A stretch of DNA of 64,000 nucleotides from Notolepis coatsorum (taxonomy: Eukaryota; Chordata; Actinopteri; Aulopiformes; Paralepididae): positions 110,588,643-110,652,642 of the forward strand of contig OZ020594.1 in the NCBI GenBank assembly GCA_963971535.1, given 5' to 3'. The position numbers were made by a program, and so were the translations under genes. Numbering within the stretch: the first letter of the stretch is position 1; each line of letters opens with the position of its first letter. Shown here one piece after another: positions 9,832 through 20,629 of this stretch. The notes below the pieces were generated by a model. That model had not been told where the DNA came from and did not search any database. It was given only the letters and a program-made list of their open reading frames with translations.

Positions 9832-10977
9832 GGTTTCTGTCCTTGCCTTCTCACTCGTTCTGTTCCTTTACCACCCTCGCTTTGTTTTCATTCATTTTTT
9901 CTGTCAAGTATTTCAATTCCCTCGTTCACACGTTTCTCCCCGCTGACGTCATCTGAGACGTCGCTGATTGGTTCTCTCACTTCCCCACGCTTTTCAATCA
10001 CATTCCCCAGCTGTCACTGCTTTTCAATCAATCGATCCCTCATTATTTATACCCCGTTTTCCCCACCCTAAGTTGTTGGTTCGTCTTGATTTGTCGCTGG
10101 ATGTTTTTCCCCGTTGCTTCTGTTTCACTGTGCTATTCTCCAGGAATTCCTAGAAGCCTTCGCTTGGATACCTGCTCCGTGGCGCGCGCTCGCCTCCACT
10201 GTTGTTCCTGTTCCTTTTACGCAGCTCGTCTGGGTGAGTTTTTCTAGATTGACTGTCTTGACCTATTTCCGATTTTCGTGTGTAACCCTTACACTGAAGT
10301 CTACCACCTTTTTGTCAGACAGTCACTCACCCAGCCATTATCGTTTTTGCTCTTTCCTTTATGGAATAATATTTTTGGGATCTTCCACCTCCCACTGTGT
10401 ATTTACACGAAGATATTATTTCACATTTGGACTGTGTTTGGATTTTCGCTCACTGTGTATTTACACGAAGATATTGTTTCACATTTGGACTGTGTTTGGA
10501 TTTTTGCTCACTGTGTGTTTACACGAAGATAGTATTTCACATTTGGACGGTGTTTGGATTTTTGCTCACTGTGTGTTTACATGAAGATATTCACTTGGGC
10601 TGTTTTTGGAATATTGCACATCACTGTGTTGTTTAACACGAAGAATATAACACCCTGTCCTCCAGCTCGTTTCAAGTCTGCTCTGTCACTGACCCGTTCC
10701 CTCTCTCCCTCTCTCGGTCTTGCACAACATCTGAGAGGTCCGCCGTGAGAGTCTGCAGAGCGGTACAGAGGTCTGCTCCTGCTTCCCAAGACTACCCTTC
10801 CGGGAGAAGCTGCAGAGCAGCAGAACTTTGCCCCTTGTTCATTGTACCTGTTCTTGTTGACCTGCTTTCCCTGTTTCACTTATTCTTATTATCAAATAAA
10901 CAAGCCCTCGTATTTGGCAACTCTGAATCCTACTCTCTTGTGTCGTTAGCGTTTGGGGTCGGTGTCAAACCATAACA
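9827..10977 (+). repeat. 3' LTR of the chromovirus
   Basis: Same 1151-bp sequence as the 5' LTR apart from the single difference noted (10938). Followed immediately by the second target-duplication copy CTTTC at 10978-10982. Confidence 0.97.
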
Positions 10978-10982
10978 CTTTC

Positions 10983-12695
10983 GGTACTATACCCAAAACA
11001 CATGCCATTGGGGAGTTATTCACCTTTACATTCAAAACTTTACTTAGGAATATCACAATTTGATCCCACATTTTCCGAACCTTCTCACATTCGTATAACA
11101 TATGCAGTAGAGTACCTGTCTCCTTCTCACATCTCCAACAGATGTCACTGTTTCTTAATTTTAGTCTGGCTAGTTTACTAGGCGTCCAATAGCTTCTGTT
11201 TAAGACTTTGTAAAAGATAAGTTGTGATTGTGCCTCCTGCGAGAATTTACCCCATTTGGACACCAGCTTCTCCCATATTTCCTCAGTAATATCCTCACGT
11301 ACATCGTTCTCCCAGCTCAACCTCAGACCCGCCAATTTGGGTGCATTGTGTTCCCTTAAAACATCATAGAATCTTGACGCACCGCCTTTCCTACGCCATC
11401 CTTTATCAAATATTTCTTGAATTGCAGTAATCGGGCCACATTTTGCCCCAACCATTGATGACGATATACAATGTCTAATCTGCAGGAATCTATAAAAGTT
11501 TTTATTATCTATGCCAAAGTCCTTCCTAATATCCTCAAAAGATATGGGTTATCTCTAGTCAGCCTGTGTGATTGATTCCAAGTTTCCCTGGCAAATGCCA
11601 GGAGAGGGTTCTTAAAAGGTATAGGCCTGTCTGATTGTGTCAGGAAGGATTCCAGAGATGAGGGATATACCATTTCCTCCTCCATCTTGACCCAAGCAGG
11701 TGCTTCTTCAGCCGAGTGGTTCATTTTGGAGAGCTTAGAGAGTGAGAACGCATAGTGATACCCGTCTAGTTTAGGCAGGGATAAGCCGCCATCTTCCTTT
11801 GCTGCATACATTTTGGCCCGACCAAATAGCGGCCTTTTGCCCCCCCACAAATATACATTAATTACATTATCATATTGTTTGAGTAACTGAGTTGGGAGGG
11901 TTAGCGGAAGCATATATAGGATATAATTTTATTTGGGAGCCAATATCATTTTTACTAAGTTTATCTTCCCAAGAAGGGACATATTCATCTTGGCCCAATT
12001 CTGGGTCAGAGCACTAACGTGTTCGATTATAGGGGCAATATTGGCTTGTACTATCTCTTTCAGACCTGGGATCAGTTTTATTCCTAGATATATCAACCCT
12101 GACGGCATCCACCTGAACTGCCAACCCCTCCTGATAGCAGAGGGACAGCACTTAAGAGAGAGGCATTGCTTCTGACTTGCTCCAGTTGATTGTGTATCCA
12201 GATATTTCTGAGAAGGACTCGATAACAGTTCCAATGACCCCAGCTGCTGTTTGGGGATTGCTGGATACCAATAAAATATCATCTGCATATAAAAATCGTT
12301 TATGTTCCACCTGTCCCGCCATTACCCCTTTGATGTCTTGATTTGTCCTTAGCGCGATGGCAAGTGGTTCGAAGAAAAGCGTGAACATTTGGGGAGAAAG
12401 CGGAGAGCCCTGCCTCGTCCCCCGTCCTAGGTTGAAGGGTGAGGATATGATCCCGTTAGTCAGGACAGAGGCCATCGGATTTGTGTACAACAGCTTTACC
12501 CACCCAATAAACGATGGTCCGAATCCGAAGCGCTATAGTGTGTGAAACAAAAACGCAAACTCCACTTTATCAAAGGCCTTTTCGGCGTCTATTGAGAAGG
12601 CCACTGTAGGCTCTACATCATTCCTAACCTTCCACATTATGTGTAGGAGTCTGCGAATATTAACAGCTGAATTTCTCCCTTTCACGAAACCCACT
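10983..12695 (-). pseudogene. L1 ORF2, RT palm to C-terminal region (degraded)
   Basis: Minus-strand continuation of the L1 after the L2 insertion. It opens with the RT region containing FVKGRNSAVNI and SIDAEKAFDKV (motif A with the catalytic Asp). An in-frame TAG follows near 12535, then the palm with GRGTRQGSPLSPQ and FLYADDILLV near 12265-12300. Downstream are the thumb and a long C-terminal region ending in a Cys-containing stretch (CWRCEKETGTLLHMLYEC) typical of L1 ORF2. The coding frame changes at least twice (between the pieces ending near 12152, 11929 and 11509). It would be inactive even without the two insertions. Confidence 0.88.
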
Positions 12696-14055
12696 TCAAG
12701 TTCAAGTTTCAAGTTTCTTTAATAGTTGTCATACAGAAGTACAGAATACTTTTATACAAAATGCTTCTTACTGTTGCGCTCCAGAGACTGTGCAAGACAA
12801 GATAAGTATGAAATAAAATAACATAGTAAAATTAGAAGTAAAAAAATTAGGTCACAGTGTTCAGTTTAGACATATGTACAATGTTCGATGCAGAATAGAC
12901 ATAGTTACCATACAATATACAATACTGTGCAGTGTACTAATATATAATACTATATAGTGCAAGGCAGAAATGGAGAAATGGGACGAGGTGCAATTTAGGT
13001 ACAATTCACAGTAGGTGTACGAGTTGTAGTGCAAATCCTTTATCAATAAATATAAAGTGTAAGTGTGTTTGTGTGATCTAAAGTGTGGAGAGTGGGTGCT
13101 GCAGTGTGTTGTTTGTTTGAGTGAGTGTGTGCGTGCGTGTGGGTGTGTGTGCTGTGTGCATTTGATAGTTGTTGCATAGTGATTATTGTTCGTTTAGCGA
13201 TTATTGTTCGTTTAGCAGCCTGATGGCCTGGGGATAGAAGCTTCTTCTGAGTCTTTCTGTGCTCGCCTTAAGACTCCGGTATCGCTTGCCTGACCGCAGC
13301 AGTTCAAAGAGGCAGTTGTTCGGGTGGCTCGAGTCCTTAATAATTCTCTTAGCCTTCCCCTTGCACCGCTTGTTGTAAATGTTCTGGAGGGTGGGAAGCC
13401 CCCCTCCAATTGTGCGTTCGGCTGAACGTGTCACTCTTTGTAGTCTGCTACGGTCTTGTGCAGTGCTATTCCCAAACCAGGAGGTGATGTTGCCGGTCAG
13501 GATGCTCTCTATTGTACATGAGTAGAAGTTCATAAGGATCTTCTGACTGACTTGGAACTTCCTTAGGCGCCTGAGGAAGTAGAGGCGTTGTCGTGCCTTC
13601 TTCACAACACTGTCAATGTGTGTGGTCCATGTCAAGTCCTCGGATATGTGGGCTCCGAGGTACTTGAAACTGTTCACTCTCTCAACCGGTGCCCCGTCGA
13701 TGCTGAGGGGGCTGTAGTCCTTGACCCCCGACCTCCTGAAGTCCACAATCATCTCTTTTGTTTTGTTGACATTCAGGGAGAGGCAGTTCTCCTGACACCA
13801 CTGTGACAGGTTCTCTACCTCTTCCAGGTAGGCCCTTTCGTCGTTGGCAGAGATCAGGCCCACCACTACTGTGTCATCAGCAAATTTGATGATGGTGTTG
13901 TTGTTCCGCTGTGCTACGCAGTCATGTGTGTACAGGGAGTAGAGGAGGGGGCTCAGAACACAGCCCTGGGGGGCCCCTATGTTGAGCGTGATGGATGAGG
14001 AGGTGCAGTTGCCGGCTCTTACCACCTGGGGTCTGCCCGTCAGGAAGTCCAAGAC
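12696..14055 (-). mobile_element. 5'-truncated L2-like LINE inserted in L1
   Basis: The minus strand encodes the second half of a different reverse transcriptase, with GAPQGCVLSPLLYSLYT, FADDTVVV and a C-terminal region containing RLRKF, WFGNSTAQD and SGKRYRS; the coding part ends at 13201. The 3' UTR reaches about 12696 and finishes in short TTGAA-type repeats typical of L2-group tails. The L1 frame is interrupted exactly between '...HSDQ' and 'VGFVKGR'. Target duplication is absent or at most 3 bp. 5' truncation removed RT motif A. L2/Maui-like assignment is from peptide pattern. Confidence 0.8.
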
Positions 14056-15740
14056 TTGGTCTGAGTGTACCAAACTTGGTAGTACATCCTCTATTCTATT
14101 TGCTAGTATTTTTGCTAATACTTTTTCTTCTAAATTACTGAGGGAAATAGGCCTATAGTTCCCACAGTATTGAGGGTCTTTGCCCTTTTTCTGTAGTAAC
14201 GTAATAGTGGCCGATCTCAAGCTAGTGGGCAAGCTCCCTTTTAACAGCGAGTCTTGATATACTTTTAATAATCTTGGAGAAATCATATCACTGAATTGTT
14301 TGTAGAAATCGGGAGTAAACCCATCGTCTCCTGGTGCTTTACCCAATTTAAGGCTACTGATTGCCGCGTGTATTTCCTCTATCGAGACATCCCCCTCCAT
14401 TGACTTCACTTGTCGTTTCGATAACGATAGTAATTTAATCTTGGTGAAGAACGTGTCCATTTTTACCTGATCCACCGCCACCTGTGGGGTATACAAATCC
14501 TGGTAGAAGCACCTGAAAACATTGTTAATTTCCTTTTTGTCTGTAATAATTTCGTCGTCTTTATTATGAATTGAGGATATAACATTTTGATTTTGCATTT
14601 GTTTAACCCGATTCGCTAGTATTTTACCCGCTCTCTCCCCTTGTTCATAATATCTTTGGTTGGTCCTAAATAGAGCATATTCAGCCTTTTTCTGGTATAT
14701 GTTGTTCAATTCATATTTGGACTTGTTCAGTTTTCTCCATGTTTCTGGGTCTGGTCTTTGGCTGTGCTGTTTCGAGAGTGCTTTAATTTCTTTGTCTAAT
14801 GCTGTCATTTTCTGTTTCTCTGCCTTTTTTAGTATTGCACTGTATTGTATGAGTCGTCCTCTCATGTATGCCTTACATGTGTCCCACATTATGCTACTAT
14901 CATCTATTGATCCCTCATTAAGTTCCCAGAATTCCTTAAATATAGTTCTAATGTATGCACATGATACCTCGTCATTCAGCATTAGGTTATTAAATCGCCA
15001 TCTCAGGGACCTCTGCCCCTCCTCTACGGATGTGATTATCAATTCAACTGGAGCATGATCAGATATTACAATGTTCCCTATCCTACTATCTGCTATTTGT
15101 TCTACCAGTGTGCTAGAGATCAGGAAATAGTCTATCCTAGAGTATGAGGCATGAGTGGGTGAGAGTAAAACGTGTAATCTCTTTCCTGTGAGTTCAGGAC
15201 CCTGCAAATATCCACTAGGCCCAATTCATCTATCATTACACCGACCGCCAGTCTCCCTGTGTTGTCAGTGTTCCTGGGTTGAGATGATTTGTCCAGCAAG
15301 GTGTCTCCAACCAGGTTGAAGTCCCCCCCTATGATTATGTTGCTATTCCCTATTTTCCTAATCACCTCACACACTTCATGAAAAAAGTCTGAGGACGTCA
15401 TGTTGGGTGCATAGATATTAGCTAATGTAGTTCTCTGTCCCTCCAAATCTGCATCCAATATAACCCATCTCCCCTCATCATGTGAGAAACTAGTGTGTAC
15501 CTTAAAGTCTATGTTTTTTCTCACTAGTATTGCCACCCCCCTCTTCCTAGAAGAGAACATACTATAAAATATTTGTCCCACCCAGTCCCTCTTAAGCTTG
15601 GCCGACTCCTCCTCATTCAGGTGTGACTCTTGAATTAGTGCAATATCTGTCTTTTTATTGTTTCAAGAACGTCTGTACTTTTCTTCTTTTAATGGGATGA
15701 TAACATCAGTCTATATTCCATGATACTATTTTAATCAGCC
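14056..15740 (-). pseudogene. L1 ORF2, endonuclease and RT N-terminal part
   Basis: The minus strand starts near 15740 with a degraded 'KIVSWNI' endonuclease start containing a stop. It continues with an APE-type endonuclease: ALIQESH (Glu motif), IIIGGDFN, SRIDYFLIS, and ISDHAPV (the terminal catalytic SDH). A frame change lies between 15132 and 15207. The following linker and RT fingers contain GKAPGDDGF and NYRPISLSNLEEKVLAKILANR. At 14056 the reading frame passes without a stop into the L2 insertion, giving a 668-codon chimeric ORF (13201-15207). Confidence 0.88.
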
Positions 15741-16442
15741 CCATATCCCTTCTAATGTATCTCTTCTGTGCAACCCAGCATTTAATGCTTCTATGCCCAG
15801 GGCGTTATACCCCATATTTCCATATCTAGGACCTGAGATTGTGATGATATACACACAACAATATAGTATATGATGAAATAAAAAGGAACATAACATAAAC
15901 CCATCCCCCCCCCCCCCCCCCCCCCCACCATTTACCCAAGCTACGTTCGATAGGACCCCAGATAGAACAATTGTACCGAGGGTGAGATCGATACTCACCC
16001 GTGCACTTTGGTCCCCCTCGTCTACCAGAGGAGTGCATTAGGCACAAGGTAAGTTGCCTAAAACTGTGCCCCTACTATTTTGTATACCCTAATGTAATGT
16101 ATGGTTCACACTGTAGTCTATATACAGTGTGATCAACTCAACTGAACTTATCAAGATGGTGGTGTTTTTCATCCAACAATTAACATTTGTATATCTCCTA
16201 GATATATATTGGTACATTGCAACTTCTATGTCATACCCATATTGCATTACGGTTCACTTCACCCTCCCATTTTCTCTATCAAGGATATTTCCCTTCCCAC
16301 GCTTATAGCTTATTTTTCCATTTAGTGCACTCTATTTTCATTTTAAAGTTTTTTATTTATTTTTTGGCACTTTGTAATGTTCGTTATTCTACGACGATGC
16401 CCCTGAGACTTATCTGTATTCATGTGCTTCTTGACCGTTATC
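15741..16442 (-). other. L1 inter-ORF region with a poly-C run
   Basis: Lies between L1 ORF1 and ORF2; no coding signal. A C homopolymer of about 22 nt is at 15905-15927. ORFs reading glycine runs across it are artefacts. Confidence 0.6.
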
Positions 16443-17375
16443 TTAAATGTTCGTCTCCGACTGTCCCCGTCTGAATCCCTGGAGTTTCTCCCGGTACCCG
16501 TGATGGTCATTGCCCTGCTGTGCGGGACCTCCATTCTCCGTCGCCTGCATGTCACCTCCCGGTCCCCGTTGTCTTCCCACTGTCTGCCAGGTAGACAGCC
16601 GCTGTATCTCCTCTCGATCTGGGTCGGCAGGAGGGTTCACCACGGTGATCTGATATCCACGTCTTGCCATATCCGCTGTCGCCTCCGCTGCGTTCTGGTA
16701 TAGGCGGGTGCCATCTTCGTAGAAGACCCTCATCTTCGCAGGATACGGTGTCTGGAACTTGAGATTCTTCTCCTTCATTATTTTCTTGGCTTCGGCATAT
16801 TCTCCACGCTTCTTCAGTATTTCAGTGGGGAAATCATGGTCGACATAAAAGTGTGTATTGTCACATGAGACGTTTTTCTTCTGCCACGTCCGGCGTATTA
16901 TCTCTTCTTTTATTTTGTAGCTCCCAAACTTAACCACCATTGACCGTGGCTTCAGCTGCGGGTTGTTAGGCCTTGGGGCTAACGCCCGGTGTGCTCGTTC
17001 GATACGAAGGTCCATGTCATGAGGCAGGCCAAGTGCGCCCTTAAACAGGCTGTCTAGAAATCCGTGCATGTCTATCCCCTCTTTCTCCTCTGGGATACCG
17101 TATACCCGTAGGTTCTCCCTCCCCGTTCTGCCCTCGTGGTCGAGCAGTTTAGCCTCCACGTTAGCCTGCCTCTGCATTAGCTTCCTGATTAAAACCGTTG
17201 CCGCATCAAGCACATTTTCATTTTCTCCGATTCACCGAGTCTGTTGTTCATTTTGTTCATTTCATTTTTAATTTCCCGAAACTGACGCTCATTGTCTCTT
17301 CTGAACTCTTTGAGCTCCTTGTAGATGTTCATCAGCATGGCTTCACGCTCAGATTCATCGTCGCCATCTTTTTCT
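16443..17375 (-). pseudogene. L1 ORF1 (RNA-binding protein), frameshifted
   Basis: The main frame (16443-17213) encodes an L1 ORF1p-type protein: RRM beginning RENLRVYGIPEE, a block with IERAHRALAPRP, then a C-terminal domain with MVVKFGSYKIKEEIIRRTW and a basic tail. Upstream, in another frame, about 50 residues rich in E, K, R, N and M (17214-17375) form the expected coiled coil. A stop separates the frames, so a small indel split the gene. L1 ORF1p trimerises by its coiled coil and coats L1 RNA in the cytoplasm. This is the 5'-most coding part of the L1 that runs to 4123. Confidence 0.85.
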
Positions 17376-17410
17376 CCTGTTGCATCATTGTTGTGTGTTG
17401 TGTGGTGTGT

Positions 17411-17411
<1 letters not shown>

Positions 17412-17470
<59 letters not shown>
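17412..17470. repeat. (TG)n microsatellite
   Basis: Around 59 bp of TG repeats directly upstream (on the minus strand) of L1 ORF1. Confidence 0.95.
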
Positions 17471-17472
<2 letters not shown>

Positions 17473-17634
17473 ACAGAAGTCAGAGGAATAACGACCTGTT
17501 ATTCAATAGATTAAATTAGTTTAAGAATAAAAAAATAAATACATTTTAAGAGAATCTCAAATACATTATTTTATTTAAGTGTAGGCTATAGTTAATGTTT
17601 TATTTTTTACAGTTTTTGTATTTTTCTGACATGG

Positions 17635-17893
17635 TAAATGGCTGCTTTTTTATATAGCGCTTTTATCCAAAGCGCTTTACAATTTGTTCCTTACATTTTA
17701 CCCAATCACTCACACATTCACACAACGACGGCGGAGGCAACCATGCAAGGTGCCAACCTGCTCATCGGGAGCAGTTAGGGGTTAAGTGTCTTGCTCAAGG
17801 ACACATCGACACGCTGCCTGGGAGGAGCGGGAATCGAACCGGGAACCTCCGGATTGCCAGACGACTGCTCTACCTCCCGAGCCACTGTCGCCC
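17635..17893 (-). mobile_element. tRNA-derived SINE with target duplications
   Basis: Read on the minus strand, the element starts GGGGCGACAGTGGCTCGGGA, with an A-box-like GTGGCTCGGGAGG and a B-box-like GGTTCGATTCC. It then has a unique body with CTTGAGCAAGACACTTAACC and ends with AAAGCGCTTTGGATAAAAGC and a short AT-rich tail. The tail is the kind fish SINEs share with L2-group LINEs. The 9-bp direct repeat CTGACATGG at 17626-17634 and 17894-17902 is the target duplication. Confidence 0.88.
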
Positions 17894-17989
17894 CTGACAT
17901 GGGGGCTCAACAATAAATGACAATCAGAAATGTCAAGTTGCATGTTGTTATTCTAACCAGCTTAGTTCTGTTGCATTTCCAATTTATTT

Positions 17990-18185
17990 ATTTAAATAAA
18001 AAAGTGATCAGGTATCGATAAGGGAATCGATAAAGAATCGAATCGATAAGCAGAATCGATAATGGAATCGTATCGATAAAATCCTATCAATTCCCATCCC
18101 TAGTAATGGTACACAGAAGCCACGGTTTGGTACGTACCTCAGTATTGGTGTCACGGTTTGGTATGAGTTCGGTACAACAGGAAAA
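17990..18185. other. Probable DNA-transposon terminus and adjacent repeat
   Basis: 17999-18105 has many AATCGATAA motifs and ends in TCCCATCCCTAG, like the end of a fish hAT-type MITE. It is followed by ACGGTTTGGTA repeated twice (18121-18165). No matching partner end was found. Confidence 0.35.
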
Positions 18186-18227
18186 AAATATTTATAATTA
18201 TTATTATACATATATAATAATAATAAT

Positions 18228-19186
<959 letters not shown>

Positions 19187-19313
19187 ACGTAAAGGAGGGG
19201 ACAGGGATTGCTTACTCTTACAGAGAGACGTAAAGGAGGGGACAGGGACTGCTTAATCTTACAGAGAGAGAGAGAGACGTAAAGGAGGGGACAGGGACTG
19301 CTTACTCTTACAT
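19187..19313. repeat. ~43-bp minisatellite, first block
   Basis: Three units with core GACGTAAAGGAGGGGACAGG followed by GACTGCTTACTCTTACAGAG. The block is cut at CTTACTCTTACA by the fold-back element and resumes at 20630. Confidence 0.9.
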
Positions 19314-19738
19314 AACGCTTTTAAACTGCCCGGGCTCCGGTTCAAGCTCCAGCTCCGTTCTGAACCCTCTGAACCCTGGTGCTCTCTGGCGAACCACCCC
19401 GCGTTTACAACCATTTAAGCAGAACCAACATTCCACCGTCTCCGTCATCAATGGGGGCGTTAACCAGGCGGAGGTAGAAATAATGCGTGGAGAGCGAGCC
19501 TCAACGCGCGAGCACACACAAAAGCACACACACGCACTGTATACGTTTGAAATGAATCGTTCCAGCAAAGTAGGCTTCTATTATTCTAATTACTGTTTTA
19601 ATGGGTATCACAGTAGTAAGTCCTACTGTAGAACATGACATAATTAGCATGACATCTGATTTACTAATGCCAATAATAAACGACAACCGCAATTGGCACT
19701 TGAAAAGGGTAAATAATGGTCAGTCGCAATTCATGGCA

Positions 19739-19806
19739 GCCCGTTTAGCTCAGCAGGTTAGTTTCCCTGCCTGTGGACCGAAAGGTCCCGAGTTCGAATC
19801 TTGGTA
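19739..19806 (+). other. tRNA-like sequence with A- and B-box motifs (left arm)
   Basis: Begins GCCCGTTTAGCTCAGCAGGT (A-box-like TAGCTCAGCAGG) and ends CCCGAGTTCGAATCTTGG (B-box-like GAGTTCGAATC, with a plausible T-stem). The anticodon arm does not fold convincingly and no acceptor 3' strand pairs with the start, so this is a tRNA relic or SINE-like promoter rather than a tRNA gene. Confidence 0.55.
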
Positions 19807-19850
19807 ACTTTTTTTTCTTTTTCTGTAACGTTAATTAATTTATACACTGG

Positions 19851-20089
19851 TGTCCCAAAAAGGACAATAACACTACCTTATGCATACTGCACCTTATGTG
19901 AAAACTGTGATACTGTATATTTCAGTTAGTTAGATAGTAAATTATATTGATTTATTTGTTTACACTGCTTGTGTCGTTTTTACTACCTGTACCCCCCCCC
20001 CCCCCCCCCCCCCCCCCCATCCCCCATGCTGCTATGATGCCTGCATTTCCCCAAGGGGATCAATAAAGGAATATATTATCTTATCAACG
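19851..20089 (+). other. Fold-back spacer with poly-C run and LINE-like 3' tail
   Basis: The spacer holds a C run of about 27 nt near 19993-20019, then a segment ending TTTCCCCAAGGGGATCAATA AAG-type tail with ATTATCTTATC. This resembles the 3' ends of several fish LINEs. Probably a short retroposed fragment inserted in the loop. Confidence 0.4.
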
Positions 20090-20130
20090 AGAGTGTATAA
20101 ATTAATTAACGTTACAAAAAAAAAGAATTT

Positions 20131-20201
20131 ACCAAGATTCAAACTCTGGACCTTTCGCTCCACACGCATGGAAACTAACCTCCCGAGCTAAACGGGCTGC
20201 C
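20131..20201 (-). other. tRNA-like sequence (right arm, inverted)
   Basis: The inverted partner of the block at 19739-19806. On the minus strand it reads GGCAGCCCGTTTAGCTCGGG then GAGTTTGAATC at the B-box position. It has diverged from the left copy at several sites, including the B box. Confidence 0.55.
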
Positions 20202-20629
20202 ATGAATTGTGACCGACTAATCCATAATTTACACTTTTCAAGTGCCAATTGCAGTTGTAGTTTATTATTGGCATTAGTAAATCAGATGTCATGCTAATAT
20301 GTCGTGTTCTACAGTAGGACTTACTACTGTGATACCCATTAAAACAGTAATTAGGATAATAGAAGCCTACTTTGCTGGAACGATTCATTTCAAACGTATA
20401 CAGTGTGTGTGTGCATGTATTCTTTTGTGTGTTGGCTCTCACGCTGACTCGCTACTACTCATCTTCACAGCCCACTATGACACGCCCACTGATGATGTCA
20501 CGGTTCGCAAGGAAAAACCAACTATTTTCCACGTTCTGAACCAATTAATCCCGGTCTGAACGCGCCAGCCGGTGCGAGATTACGTTCGGGAACCGGCTCC
20601 AGCACGGAGCCTTGCTGGTGTAAAAGGGC

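Larger units (their letters stand above)
4286..10977 (+). mobile_element. Chromovirus-type Ty3/gypsy LTR retrotransposon, apparently complete
   Basis: A 6692-bp element with 1151-bp LTRs, gag, pol ordered protease-RT-RNase H-integrase-chromodomain, a primer-binding site and a polypurine tract. A perfect 5-bp target duplication CTTTC lies at 4281-4285 and 10978-10982. The LTRs begin TGTGAGG and end CATAACA; I saw one mismatch between them (5397 G versus 10938 T). Both ORFs are open. By domain order, the C-terminal chromodomain and the fish context it resembles the sushi-like chromovirus group. It lies inside a minus-strand L1 ORF2, so it is younger than that L1. The near-identical LTRs imply a recent insertion. 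Confidence 0.95.
19314..20629. mobile_element. Fold-back element with tRNA-like sequence in each arm, copy A
   Basis: Two arms of roughly 500 bp (about 19316-19850 and 20090-20625) are inverted copies. Shared landmarks are CCAGCAAAGTAGGCTTCTAT, GTCCTACTGTAGAACATGAC, AGTGCCAATTG and a tRNA-like block next to the centre. The element interrupts the minisatellite. Outer ends are not exact: AACTGCCCGGGCTCCGG on the left and CCGGTTCCCGAACG in the reverse complement of the right are only partly alike, and no clear target duplication was seen. No transposase. Superfamily is unknown (hAT possible). Confidence 0.7.

Noticed and set aside
13201..15207. A novel host gene of 668 codons
   Set aside because: It is a fusion of two recognised LINE fragments at an insertion junction, with motif A missing.
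19739..20201. Functional tRNA genes
   Set aside because: Box motifs exist but cloverleaf pairing of acceptor and anticodon arms fails, and the copies are part of an inverted-repeat element.
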